DNA of 64,000 bases from Tetrahymena elliotti 4EA. Lineage: Eukaryota > Ciliophora > Oligohymenophorea > Hymenostomatida > Tetrahymenidae. Of the stretch, positions 33,229-46,112 are shown piece after piece. Numbering within the stretch: the first letter of the stretch is position 1; every line of letters starts with the position of its first letter. The notes under the pieces were generated by a model. The model saw only the letters and a list, made by a program, of their open reading frames with translations. It ran no database searches and had not been told where the DNA came from. The DNA lies in NCBI GenBank assembly GCA_000231825.2, contig JH720293.1, positions 1,860,001 through 1,924,000 of the forward strand, written 5' to 3'. A program made the position numbers and the translations under genes.

Positions 33229-35237
33229 TCAAATTATTTTCTCAACAATACCTTTACTATTTATAAAATAGCCTTTTACTGGTAGTTATAACTGATCTTT
33301 AATGAATGAACATGCTAATTTTAAGTTATCTTGCATATTTTGTAAAAGAGATCCTCTTCCAGAAACTCCATCTTAGTTAAAAATTTAATTGAAAATGGAA
33401 TTACTGTTTTAATAAACTTGTATTTCTTGTAATTAGTAAATCTTAGAAATGGTTTAAGTAAATCTCTTCAGTGAATTTTACCAGCACACTCTATCTTCAT
33501 TCTCATCTACACAAAGGCAACCTTATGATAAAAAAATAAGAATTCATTTTTTTTAAATAATTTTTAAATACCTGGTCCTCCTGGTAATGTAAAAGTTTCA
33601 AAATCTTAAATATTTCTCATTCCTAAAAAACGATTAATCCACTCTCTTGTTTAACTGCTACTTTCACATATTACTAATATTCTTTATTCTTTTGACCCTT
33701 ATAAATTGCCTTAATGTGTTTTTTTACTTTCTCTTTTTGTATTTTCATTTTTATTCTTCTAATTTACTGGAATATTTATAGGAGTTTAAAGTTTTTTTTA
33801 TTGAGCGAAGTTTTTTCTTGAGAGAAGATCTTTTTAGCTTTATTTTCCTTCAACTACTGCAGATGTCTTCAAATCAAAAATAGGTATTTCAACAGGTTAA
33901 AGAGAAAGAGGGGAAGATTCTCCATAAAATCCACCTCCATTATTTTGAGTGTGATGAGATTATTCTTCTTGAAAAGATAAGTTGGCATCACTCAATTACA
34001 TACTCTAAGGTGTCACCTTTTATTAAACTTAGACTTGATTCTTTTAATTAAATAAAGAATTAACTTAGACAATAGTATTCTTATTAAGAGCACTTTTACT
34101 CTAAAAGAATTCTGCAGAACTCTTTTATTCAGCTTAATTTGGAGATCTGCTCTAAAATAAATGAATTTATTTAACTGTTTAATCATTTTCAAATGAATTA
34201 GAAGTTTATTTGATCTTTTCTAAAGATTAAATAGAATTTTAGCTCTTCTAAGCTCCAACTAAGCTTTTACTTAATGGTTTTTGTGGTTATAATAAGTACT
34301 ATTCTTCTGATTTTTTCAACTCAAATAGATTGATGAACCCTTACTAAATTGGATACTTAACAGAGAGACTAAGAGGCTATATTTATTGTTTATCTCCTTC
34401 AATATTTTTAGAGTTGCTCAATTTATTTTAGTCTTATTATAAATTCTAACATTCCTCTTACTCACTATAGTTATTTAAACTACAATCTGGAACTGGAAAA
34501 ACATCTTACTATCTAATTTAAATATCTTTTAAAGACTCCTACTTTAGACAATAATCTTTATCGCTTTTCATTCTAGGAGCACTTTCATTTACAGTTGGCA
34601 ATGATTTTTTTAAATTTTCATTTAATTCAATTCTTTAAACTTCTTTTTTTTATCTTGAAATATTTAAAACATTTTATATTTCCAAAATGAAGATTTTATG
34701 TAAAAGCAATTAAAAATAGTAATTTCAATAAAGAAAAAGGTACGAGAAATAAAAGATTACTTGGATTATTGTGATAAATTGATTTAGCTACTATTATTGC
34801 TATTTGTTAAGGATTTTGATGTGACATTTATATTATTTGAGACTTTGCTAGTCAATGGCATAATATTCAAATTAACTTTTTTGATATCTTTACTTGAAAA
34901 ATCGTTTTCATCATTTTATAGATGTATAACTGTATCATCTCTAAGATTTTCATTCTTTTGTTTCTTTTTATGAATTTATTATGAATAAAATTACTATTTG
35001 TTCAACTTTTGATTTCTCAAATATTTTAGTTAATAGAAATACCTATTATGATCTCATAAGCTGTTATTGTTAAGATATGATTTTTTCTTTTGGAGGACTG
35101 TTAGGTAATGATGATCTATTTAACACCTATTCTCCTGTAGCTAAATTAATAGAGGATATGTTCCCATTTTATCTTAATCTATAGGCTAAATTTTATTTTT
35201 TTTATATACCAGTTTCTTAAGAGTTAGTAGATTTCAT
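33229..35237 (-). CDS. unknown protein with folded C-terminal domain
   Basis: Four exons, 35043-35237, 34761-34993, 33572-34653, 33229-33521, total 1803 nt, 600 aa. Residues 1 to about 460 are low complexity, rich in Ser, Gln, Asn and Lys. The last about 140 residues look folded: RILVICESSSQTREWINRFL, then LPGGPGCLCVDENEDRVCWQ and a helical end. Cys residues cluster around the last intron (GCLCVDENEDRVCW). I do not recognise the domain. The RILVICESS beta strand followed by a helix suggests an alpha/beta fold. The gene is divergent from the LRR gene starting 590 nt away. Confidence 0.72.
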
Positions 35238-35825
35238 AGCTTATTTTTTTAATTCGCTGGATTTTAGTAAAAATTTGATGTTTTAAAAGCAAATTTAGTG
35301 ATCAGCTAATTTGTTGTTAAATTTTCTAATAAAGAGAATATATTTTTAATTAATATTATGCTGAAAAATTTAATTAAATAATTAATGGAATTAAAAAATT
35401 ATATCTAAGGTATTTAACAGCTATTTTATAAAAATTAAGTTAGAATTGTATTTGATATATGTAAAATAAATCTAATAAATAAAGTGAATTAAAATAATCT
35501 AAAACAAATTCATAATTTAACATAAAAAAAGAAATAAAATTTATATTTATATTTAAGCAAAATATTATCATTAGAAAAATGAGTTCAATCTTTCAAAATT
35601 ATCAATTCTCCAACTCAAACGTTTTTCAATTAAATTTTCCCATTTTTTGTTTTTTAAGTTTGGATGATTTATTAGCTTAAAGTAGTTATTTTCCTTAAAT
35701 TATAAGTATTTTTTTTCAAATCATGAATTTATTTTTTTATGAAATCATTTGAAATTTAATACCAATGAATTCTAAAAAAAAAATTCAGGAAATTAAAAAA
35801 ATAAAAATTAAATAATTTTGCAAAG
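35238..35825. other. intergenic between divergent genes
   Basis: AT-rich DNA separating two divergent starts, so it should hold both promoters. No repeat or motif stands out. Confidence 0.5.
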
Positions 35826-38044
35826 ATGTTGAAAATTGATAAAAATAAAAAGGATAAATTTTAGTTTTCAAATGAAAAATTGAATTTAGAACAATTAAAT
35901 CGATAATTAATTTTACAAGAATTTGAAAAAAATAAAGAAAGAAATATCACAATAAAATAAAAGTAATAAAATAAGTTTTATTTTTTGAATTAAATAAATA
36001 TTAATTTTCTGATCAAAAGTATTCCTTTCAAATTAACTTTATTATTAAACAATTTTTACTATGACTGATTGGAGAAACACCATCAAGCAGTAACATTATT
36101 TTTAAATTACTAAAATACAAATTTGGTTTTTATTGAAAGGGCTCTTCAGATAAATTCTAAAATCCTAAATATTGAGTAAAGATTTCAATTCGATTTTATC
36201 CTTAACTATTTTTAAAGATTTAAAGATTTTGGCTAAGACTCTGCTAAAAATTTATGTGAAGTTCTTAATGAAGAAAATTAAATAGAGAAAATAGAGTTCA
36301 AAATTAGCAGGTTGGATTTATTTAGATCTAAATATAATTGAGTTTAATCTATACTTTAGTAATCCCATAAGTAGCTCAGGATGGGAATATTTAGGGAAGG
36401 GGTTTAGTTGTTGTAAAAAGCTAAATACCTTAACTATTGAAGTTGCAGAGTAACTTAATAAAAATATTTTTGTGATTTTAATTTCATTTTGAATAAATTA
36501 AGTTCTCATAATTTAGGAAGAGATGGAATGATATGTTTATCCAAAAATTTAAAAAATTGCTCAGAATTGGTTGAGTTTAATCTTTAGATAGGAGGGTTTT
36601 TTGTTTATTTTAATTTGAATTAAACATAAAAAAAATTTTTTAAAGCTATAATTAGATAGGGAAAGATGGCTCTTCTGCTTTAAGATAGGCACTAGAAAAT
36701 TTTACTAAATTAGAAAGAATATTCTTATCAATCAGACAGTAATATTGAATCTAGAAACATATAATAATTCAATTTTAAAAGTAAAAATAATTTAGGTGAG
36801 CAAGGAGCTATTCTAATTGGATAAGGCCTTAAAAAATTAAATAGATTAAAATCTTTTTCTATAGAAATTGGTCAGTAAAACTTAAATTTTGTTAATTTTT
36901 ATTTTAAGATTAAATATCTGTGTCTTTAAATATCCTTATAATTTCTATGTTTCTGCTTCTTTTTATTTTAATTTATTAATTTAATTTTAGAAATTTTATA
37001 GGTTATGAAGGTATAAAAGGAATTTGTGATGGATTAAAAGAATTACAATGTCTTGAAGAGATTTCTTTTAATATAAGGAAGTAACATCATTTTAAAAATA
37101 ACTATCTTTTAATCAATCTATTAAAAAAGTATGAATAACATAGGGCCTCAGGGCACTTAGGAGATAGGAAAGCTTATCTAAAAGTCTCAAAATCTTGAAA
37201 TATTTTCCTTTACAATCTATAAGTAAGCTTATTTTTAATTTTCAAAATTTAACTTAATTGTAAAATAGTAATTAAATTTTGTAAGAGGGTATTCAAGGCC
37301 TAGGATAAGGATTAAGTCACTGTAAAAATCTTTAAAATTTATCTATGGAGATTGGAAAGTAAATCTATAAAATTTATTTCTTTTTTCAAAAATATTTTTA
37401 GTAATTCAATAGGCAGCTAAGGTGCTATTGAATTAGGCAAAGGTTTACAAAAATGTCATAATCTTGCAGATCTTCACCTTATTATATTTTCGTAAATCTT
37501 TAAATTAGTTTAATGCTTTTATTTAAGTCAAAAATATTGAAGGGGCAATGAAATAGGTCATGAAGGTTGTGTTGGCCTTGCTTAGGGATTCTAATATTTA
37601 CTAAAATTAGAGAACCTTTACTTATCAATTGGATGGTATCGAAATATTTAATTTATTTTTTTTGAAAATGTTATTTTGATAGTAATAATAAGATTGGATC
37701 TATTGGAGTTGTTTCACTAGGTGAAAATATTAGCAAATGCAAAAACTTAAGATTGTTTAGACTAGAGTTTTATCAGTAAAATTTAATTCATAATTTTTAA
37801 AAATTTTTTAAAAACTTTACTGCTAGAAACGAAATAACATAAGATGGTATTCTCAAATTCGGAAGTAAAATTAGCTATTGCTCTATGTTATAATATTTTT
37901 AGTTTACTATCACTGAGTAATTGAATTAAATACAGACTTATTTTAAAATTTATAAATTAAAAAAATAATAGCATTAACCTTGAAACTTAGTAGTAGTTCA
38001 TAAGAAAACTAAAAAAAGCTGATAACCTTGTAAAAATTTATTGA
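35826..38044 (+). CDS. leucine-rich-repeat protein, one repeat per exon
   Basis: Fourteen exons: 35826-36018, 36088-36310, 36360-36449, 36503-36595, 36646-36738, 36782-36874, 36991-37080, 37130-37222, 37269-37358, 37402-37491, 37543-37635, 37683-37774, 37827-37916, 37972-38044. Exons 3-13 are 90 or 93 nt (exon 12 is 92). All begin and end in phase 2, and each encodes one LRR of the RNase-inhibitor-like pattern N-x-IG-x-x-G...L...L..L. Examples are NNSIGSQGAIELGKGLQKC and GEQGAILIGQGLKKL. Exon 12 is one base short, so about 498 aa is expected if that base is restored, versus a broken frame as given. LRR arcs usually bind proteins; the partner is unknown. The first intron is 69 nt, in phase, and contains TGA. 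Confidence 0.82.
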
Positions 38045-39074
38045 AATATATATTTTGATCAATATAAGAATGTCAACTAAGCACTTTTTATAAAGAAAAC
38101 AAATTTATTAAAATTTTCTTTGAAAATAATAAATTTAATTTATTAATTTATTTTTGTAGGATTATCTTAAAAATTTAAAAAAATTTGTAAGAAAGGTTAA
38201 GAAAATACCAAAGAGATTTCTTGGTTACTTTTCTTATTTTATAATAATTTGATTGCAATTTAAAAGTAAAATTTCACAAAGTTTAAAATAAATAAACCCA
38301 TTTTGTTTTCTTTATTTATTTAAGGGAATTATCAATTAAGTAAAAAGTAACATGAATAGAATAAAATTAAGCTCTTTAAATTCAATATTAAGATTAAAAT
38401 AATTTTTAATTTGCCATTTTTATTTAAAAAAATAAAGCATTTACTGCAATAAGAAACATGTAAAAGATTCCAAAAAAAAGGAAATTGATTAAAAAATGTT
38501 ATATTTTTAAAGTGATTCGTATATAAATTAAATAATAAAAGTGAGTTCTTTGAGGGCGTGTAAAAAATATTTTATCATTTGAATTAAATTGTATATAGAA
38601 ACTGAAAAAAAATGGAGAAAATATGGAAATTGATGAACAAAAATAACTTTTTAATTAGTTTATTTATTGATTTTAATGAAGAGAGTTAATATGCATAAGT
38701 CACATAATTTGTTTAATAATTAAATTAAGTTATTTATAAGTTTTTAATAAAAAAATGTAATTATTGGCATTTAAATGGTTCTTTAAACATAATAATGCCT
38801 TCTAGTATCTTTCGAAATCACTTTTTAGTAGAAATGCCAAGATGCATTTTTTAATAAAGAATTAAAAAGAAAACAAATAAAATAACAAGCCATATTTTCA
38901 ATATCAAAAATTTAATTAAAAGCAATACATAAAAAAGCATTTCATTCAGATATCCGTAATAAATATCTTTCAAATAAAATAATAAATAAAGACAAAAATT
39001 AATAAAAGGCAGTAGAGATTTTAAATAGCCATCCATAGATTAGACACTTAAAATATAATTAACTCTTCAATCAA
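38045..39074. other. intergenic, no feature seen
   Basis: About 1 kb AT-rich spacer between two + strand genes. A 61-codon hydrophobic frame on the - strand (38851-39036) is not considered real because it is composed of A/T-driven codons only. Confidence 0.5.
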
Positions 39075-40574
39075 ATGTTTACATTTAAACCTAAGAAATT
39101 CTTCTGCATGATGCTCGGAGAAGCATTCCATACCTTACGTTTGAAAAAAGATTCCCACTGGCTTGACGTTAAGGATTCATATCAATATCTCCTCAAAAAG
39201 TATCACCCTGATATCAATTAAAACACAGTAGAAAATGTTGAAATGATTAAGAAATTAAATATAGCTTATAAAATCCTTGATAATTATTATAGTAGCAATA
39301 ACTTAAAGACTGACTAAAAGGCTGATTAATTTGATCCTAACATGTCTTATTCTAAAACAATTAACTGGAAAAGTCGTACAGAAAAAGATCTTTACAACGA
39401 AATTTACTAACACTACTTTGGAACTTTAGAAAAAGATGCTATCACTCATCCTACAAATAGTGTTAAGAGAGTATTATTTGAAGGTGAGTACTAGCGTGCC
39501 TTAAGAGGCCTTCTTGGTTAAACATAAGGTAGCTTTATGGATGAAGAATTCTGGAAATATTAACAATATGAAGGAAGTGGGGATTTCTACTTTAAGAATT
39601 AATATTCCTCTTAAGCTAATTAATCAGAAAGCTTTTCAGAAACACTTTAAAATATGAACCCAATCTACAGATACTCCCTTGGAGCTTTCACTCTTATAGT
39701 CTTTGGTATGGGTACTTATGTCCTTTTAAGTGAAAACTAAGATCCTTTCAAGGGTAAACTCAATAATGACAAAATCGAATCTATTCGTCAAAAGGCCTTA
39801 GATTACCGTGTATCAGAAAAGTAGAAGCTAATTGATGAAGCTTTCTAGAGTTAAAATCCCATGAAGAGTTGGCCTGTAGGTTAAAAGAGTTCTAACTCCA
39901 TGGACTAGTTAATTGATTACACTATTTATGGAGATTTAAAATTCTATTTTATTGAAGCTGGTTATTTCTACAGAGATATCGATGAAATCACCTTCATGGA
40001 TCACAGAGATATTGTTAAAAAGCCTTTAACTTGTATTCGTTAAAATCACATGGTTTCTATCTCTTTAGAAGCAGAACGTTGTCTTCAAAATATCTTTATC
40101 AAGGCTGAAGACCTCAAGCGTATCATTCGTGAAAAAGGTTATTTCGAATGCCCTGGTATTTTCATGAGATATAAAGGTTTTGTCTACTTCCGTCACCGTG
40201 CTAAACCTATTGTTTTAAATGATATTGAAAACATTCCAAATAACTAAACTTTGAGTCTATTTGAAGTTTTCCACAGATATTATTCCCCAATCCCTGAAGT
40301 CTTTGATGAATATTATGAGTACAGACTCTCTCATGGTGGTTATATTGAAGATACTACTACATTAGAAAACTCTTCTTGGATTGGAAATGTTACTTTCAAC
40401 CACAGAAACATAAATAAACTTCTTATCAAGGGAGATGAAAAGAATATTTTCATGTGGAGAGGTAAAAGTTAAGATGATCCTCAAGAAGCTCGTTACATCA
40501 AAGTTTGGAATACTATCTACAATCCTCCTGAAGCTCCTATAGGCTAAGAAACCCCTAAAAAATAAACAGCATGA
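39075..40574 (+). CDS. J-domain membrane protein
   Basis: A single exon of 499 residues, ATG 39075 to TGA 40572-40574. A J domain lies near the N-terminus (about residues 20-80), with the HPD tripeptide in KKYHPDINQNT at 44-46. HPD is what stimulates Hsp70 ATPase. Later come a soluble region and one membrane span (SLGAFTLIVFGMGTYVLL, about 200-217). A roughly 280-residue C-terminal domain with many aromatic and charged residues follows. Codon use is the most C-rich in the window (many TTC, TAC, AAC, CGT), which suggests high expression. One-span J proteins occur in ciliate mitochondria, so an organelle location is possible (inference). No Zn-finger or Gly/Phe region is present. Confidence 0.85.
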
Positions 40575-41588
40575 TAGAATCATAGATGCTTCTATTAAAG
40601 AACACAATAGGTATTAAAAATATTTATAATAATTATAAATATTTATGGCTGGATATTCTATTAGAAAACTAAAAAAATAAAATTATTTCGCTATTAAAAA
40701 TATCAAAAAACTAAATTAAATGTAAAATGTATTTTTATAAAAAAAATAAAAATAAAATATTGTTTCTTTATATTTTATTTATTTATTTCTTCTAACATAT
40801 ATACACACTTCTATTTCAAATCCATTCAATTCCTACCATCCATCACTCATTTCACATTTTCATCAGTAAATCAGTTATCAAAGAGCCATCTAAGCTAATT
40901 CTTTTCATATCAACATTTTAAGAAATTATTTAACAATAGGCTTTCTTTTGATAAAAGAATCTTGTTTATGAAATTTATTTTTTGAAAATGAGCTTGTCCT
41001 TAATCTTTAAAATTTAAGTTTTATCGTTATTTGATTTTCTTTATAATTTCTCAAAATTTAAATCTCTAAGATATTTATTATTTAAGTGAGTATGCACATA
41101 ACTTCTCCTATTTGGTTTATTAATTATTATTATTTATTTCTCGCTTCATAAATACTTATTACCAGTAATAAAGATATTTTTAATATTTTATAAATAATAA
41201 ATATTAAATCTAACAAAATTTACACTTTAGCTGTTTGATTTTCTCCTTTACTAAATGTTTATTTTGTGATTAGGGCTACAATAATTTAATAATATTTTAT
41301 TAAAAATTGATACTGAATAAAATTGTAAGTTGTTATTACAAGTATTTATAATAGAATATTGAGTTAATATAAAGAAATTAATAGCTAGTTTGGTTTAATT
41401 TGTAAGATATGTAATAGATAATTTTGAAAATTTAGCAGAATCAATTTTGATTTTTTGTATAATAATTTTTGGTTATGCTTGAATAAAATTTGATTTACTT
41501 TTTTTTTTATCTAATTAAATAACAAAAACGAGAATAATCAGAAATTTTACTATTTTTGTTTTCAAATTTTATAAGTTAGGAATAAAAA
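40575..41588. other. intergenic, no feature seen
   Basis: About 1 kb of AT-rich DNA between two + strand genes with no supported feature. Confidence 0.5.
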
Positions 41589-43404
41589 ATGAAAATAAAT
41601 AAATTTTTTTAAGCTTTTCTTTTAGTTTAGCTACTTCTAGGTGGTATTAATTGTGATGAAAAACAAATTTAGTATGAAAGAATCATTTAGAAAAATGCAT
41701 ATAACTATGAATAAAACACTTAAGCTGAACTTAACATTCAATATCCTGGTTAAGTTAGAGGGATTTACAACTACAGCATTATGCAAAAAAAGTTTCAAAA
41801 AAAATAAGAAACATAAGCTTCTCATGACCAGATTTGTAATATAGTAACTGATTAAGTTACTTAACCTGCAGATCTTTTGAACCACATAACAATTAATGAG
41901 TTAACTGATTTCTAAAATTCAAATGAGAGCATAATCCATTTAAATCACTACAATTTTAATAAAGATAAAGTCATTTACCTTCTAACTACAGAAAAAAATG
42001 TTTTGTAGGTTAAAATAGAAAAATAATCATTTAAATTAACTGGGTCATCTAATTTTAATGAGGCCTTTCCTTAAAGTTTGGACAAATTCAAGAGGCCTTT
42101 AATAACTACAAGCAAATATTCCTAAAGAATTTATATTGTAGGATCTACCTTTATAGTTTCAAAGTATTCAAAATTTTAAGTCTTATTAAATTAAATTTGA
42201 TAAAATATTAATTAAAAGGCCAATAGAGTAAGAAGATAAATTTTCAGAGATTCCATTTTAATTGGAGAAGAATTACAATAATTGCTATAAAGTTCAAGAT
42301 GTTCAATGTTTCAATGAATATATTGCTATCAGCTGTTATAAAGATGGGTTAAAAATATATAAGATTGGAGAAAATAAAGAACTAGTTTATGTGAAGAGTT
42401 ATTTTTCAGATGAAAGTGTTTATTAATCATATTATAGTGAATAGTATAAATTACTGGGATTTTTAAATGATATTGGAGTTCATTTTGTTAAGTATTAGAA
42501 TGGAGAATTTGGTGAATTATCAAAGGAATTTATAGTAGCTTCTTACTTTTACAAAAATTTTAATTAATATGATTTCTAAACCTTTTGGTTTTTTGAATCT
42601 ATGGGGACTCACATCTTAGAAGTCTTTGCAGATACTGAAAATAAAATTTAAGATTTTAATGGGAAGCATATGGAAAAAAAAAAAGGAATTATAGGATCAT
42701 ATTTAAATGATATTTATGGAATAGTATTTTATGAAGATAGTTTTTCTGTTTACATACATTCTATTCCAAAATCACAAGTTTCAGAGTAGAGAGAACAAAT
42801 AGGTAATTATTTATTTGTGGAATTTGTTTAATTGTTTGATTAACATAAACAGCTAATTTTGCTCTTGAGGATACCAAAAATTTTATTGTCATTGAAGGTG
42901 AAGAAGGTTCTGACTAAATTTTTATTTTTTCAGTTACTGAAAAATCTCTTAAATTGAATGTATTATAATTTTAGCCACCAAAGTTTGTATGTGAACCAAG
43001 TAAAACTTAAAATATTAAGATTTTATATAAAAATTTTATTATTTTCATCTTTTAATTAACTAGGGGAAGACACTGGGACTTATGAATATAAGCTAAGAAT
43101 ATTTAGCAAAGAATGTGAACAATAGAATTCTAAAGAATTATTTTACTAATGTATCATTGAGGATGAAATAAATGTTAAAGTTTCCAGATCCTATGTTACA
43201 AGTTCTTAATAAAAATTAGTAATTACAATAGGTCTTCTAATTGCATTATTTTTCATTTTGATAATTTTAATTTTTTTATACTGCTATAGAAGAAAGAAAT
43301 TAGATTTAGATTAGATAGAAGAAAAAGTTAGAAATTTAAGAAAAATTAAGTACGAATAATTAGATAAAGAAAATTAAATAGAAAATGTGTCTAATTAATA
43401 ATGA
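41589..43404 (+). CDS. type I single-pass membrane protein, unknown
   Basis: Four exons, 41589-42137, 42181-42802, 42853-42999, 43064-43404, total 1659 nt, 552 aa. A signal peptide comes first (FFQAFLLVQLLLGGINC). About 470 residues of lumenal or extracellular sequence follow, with recurring strand-like segments (KVIYLLTTEKNVLQVKIE, CFNEYIAISCYKDGLKIYK, NFIVIEGEEGSDQIFIFSV). They recall beta-propeller-like repeats, though I cannot confirm that. A single membrane span near the C-terminus (ITIGLLIALFFILIILIFLY) ends in RRKK and a charged cytosolic tail of about 45 residues. The 43-nt first intron removes a TGA-ending frame and restores the reading. No named domain is seen. Confidence 0.78.
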
Positions 43405-44647
43405 AATAATTTAAACTGTTAATTTCAAAATTTAATACTAGTTTATACTTTCTTATTTATTTACTTTAAATTATTTTAAAAATCTTTTATCTTCTTTTAA
43501 ATATTTGTTTTCTCTTTAATGTCTCAAATAATGTTTTTTTTACTCATTTTATTTTAGCATTAAATTTTGTGTAGAAAGTTAAGTAAATAATATTCTAATT
43601 GAAAGTTTTAACAAATTAAAAAATACTACAAATCTTCCAAATTTGAAAAAAAATGTGGGATTAAAAAAAGAAAATCAAGAAATTTTTCTCAAAAAAAAAC
43701 TAAATTAGCTAATTTCGAAAACGATGTGTAAATTAAGAAATATTCTGTTTATCTTTTCTTTATTTTAAAAGAAGTTAATTTCTTTATTAATAGATTATCC
43801 TTAGAAAATTTTAAAAATTATAATTTGAAGAAGAAATAAATCTATGTCATTTAATACAATTTCCCCTATAAAAAATAAATGATTTTAAAATATAGTTTAG
43901 CTTTTAATAGAAGAAACTCAACTCTACGAATGTAACTAAAATTTAGAAATAAAAATTAATTAATTGATGATAATTATTTCTATTTGGTAATACTTCAACC
44001 ACTTATTTGGGGGTTTAGATTATTTACCACAAAAATTTAATTTCGATTGGTTAAAATTAAGGGATAAATTAAAAACAAATGATAAAATAAAATTTATTGA
44101 CATAAAATAGAGATAATTTGTTACATTTAACAAAATATCTGAATTAAAAATAAGATTGAGAAGAATTAAAATGTCTCGAAATAGAAACTAAAATAAATAA
44201 AAATTTTAAACAAAATAGATATCAATTAATTTTGGTTAAAAAATATTTAAAAAATCCTTAATTTAAGTTGAGAATATCTTCATTTTATCATAAAAGAATT
44301 ACTTTTTTTAAATTCTTTTTTCAGATATGAGTTAAAATAATTCTAATGAAAATGAAGTATAGTAAGTTAGTTTGGGGAGTGAGTAAAATCTGATATTATG
44401 ATAATTTTCATGAAAAGCGTTTAATTTATTTTAAAATGATCTATTACATATTTATGTAATATGTTGTTAGGATAGTCTTTGCAAAAAGAATTCTTTTTTT
44501 CAACTATTTCTTTTAAATAAGCATATACTTGCTTAGCTTAAAAAAGAGCAAAAGTTAATTTATTTTGTAATAATTAATATCAATATTAGTAAATATTATA
44601 TCTTCGAAAAAGTTGAAAAAACAAAGTAATTTTAAAAATTTAAGATT
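43405..44647. other. intergenic, no feature seen
   Basis: About 1.2 kb AT-rich spacer between the two membrane-protein genes on the + strand. Nothing supported. Confidence 0.5.
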
Positions 44648-45250
44648 ATGAAATAAGCTTTAGTAATTTTAGTTTTAGCTGTTTTAGTAGCATAAACATA
44701 AGCTGGTATATGCTAGACATATTTTGATAAGGTACCATATGAAGAATTGACAGTAACTTTTAGTTAAATTATGAGATGTGTTACTACAAAACTTGATATG
44801 CTTGATGTATTCTCAATCGAACTTAATGTAGATGAAATATCAAAATAATATTTTGATGTTAAGTTTTAATGCTTCAGCTAGGTTAGGAATCCCACCTAAG
44901 AAATAAAAGATCTTTTCTAGTGCTTCAAGAATTACTATGAAGCCAAGTTCGATACCAGTATCAATATTATTTCTCTTGACAATGATCCTAAAGGCACAGA
45001 TAGATCTAACTGGGGTGATGAAGAACTTAAAGAGAAAATTGATGAAGAAATTAAATAGAGATCAGACTCAACAAATATCGCTTTGATCATTTTCTGTGTT
45101 GTAGTTTTTATAGCTATTCTTTCTCTTTTAATTGCTATCGTTGTATCCAAATACAGAATACATACCTAAAAGGAAGAAAATTCATTAGGAATATCTAATT
45201 ATGAATTTGGCTCCTCTGCATAATATAAAAAATAATAAGATGTTAATTGA
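44648..45250 (+). CDS. small type I membrane protein, unknown
   Basis: A single exon of 200 residues. The signal peptide is MKQALVILVLAVLVAQTQA. A lumenal part of about 120 residues has six Cys, mostly before residue 90 (GICQTYF, IMRCVTTK, KFQCFSQ, LFQCFKNYY), which fits disulfides. A membrane span (ALIIFCVVVFIAILSLLIAI, about 144-163) is followed by a short cytosolic tail with Tyr and Gln. The layout matches the larger neighbour at 41589-43404, but no sequence similarity is visible. No family is recognised. Confidence 0.78.
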
Positions 45251-46112
45251 TTTAAAATGAAAGGAATGTACATAAATAATTTATTATAAATTTTCTTAAA
45301 GAATATATTCATATTTCTATATTTATTTGCACTCATTTTGTTTTACAAATATTTTTTCTTTAAGTTTTGATTGAGTTTCAAAAAATATTTATAAATTTTC
45401 TTTTTTGCTCATAAAATTTGGTCAACCTTTTAATCAAATATATGAGTTTAGTAATATAAGCTGATATATTTTTACTTTACTAATTAATTTATTTGTGAAA
45501 ATATTTGTGTGTAAACATCAAATTAATTATTCTAAGTCTACAATCATATACTTATTAATAGTTCTTAAAATTAAAGAAAAGCAATTTTTCTCAAAATTAT
45601 AATTTCGTTTTTGTTCCAAGAATATTTCAAATGCTGAACAACTTCAATAAAAAGCAGTCATAATGCGATTGTAAAAACCAATTAAGACACTTAATTTTAT
45701 TTTATGCATTTTATTTTGCTAAATTTTATAAATTATCCATAAAATTCAAATTCATTTTTACAAATACTGTAGCTTTTTCTTGTGCATTATCATTTTTAAA
45801 AGGTTAACTATTTGTATAATTTATTTAAATATTTTAATTTTTTTTTTACTCTGCAAAATTAGAAAAATATAAATTCAAAAAATTAAAAAATAAGAATAGA
45901 AAATTATATTTTGAGGAAACAAATTTTTTAAAATAAATAATTTTACAATAAGAGATGAAAAAATTGAAAAAAGATTGGAATAGTTAGTAACTCTAAAAGA
46001 AAAAACAAACAAATATTCTATATAAAGATTGTTTATTTTAATTAAAATTATATATAATCTAATTAAAAGTTTTAAATGACATAGTATTTTTTTAATTTAA
46101 TTGACATTTTAA
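45251..46112. other. intergenic between convergent genes
   Basis: About 860 nt AT-rich region between convergent 3' ends. No open frame or repeat supported. Confidence 0.5.

Noticed and set aside
36063..36065. In-frame TGA after LRR exon 1
   Set aside because: It first looked like a premature stop. A 69-nt GTATT...AAG intron (36019-36087) removes it and keeps the frame.
40362..40607. 81-codon - strand frame
   Set aside because: Antisense to the J-domain gene, which is far better supported.
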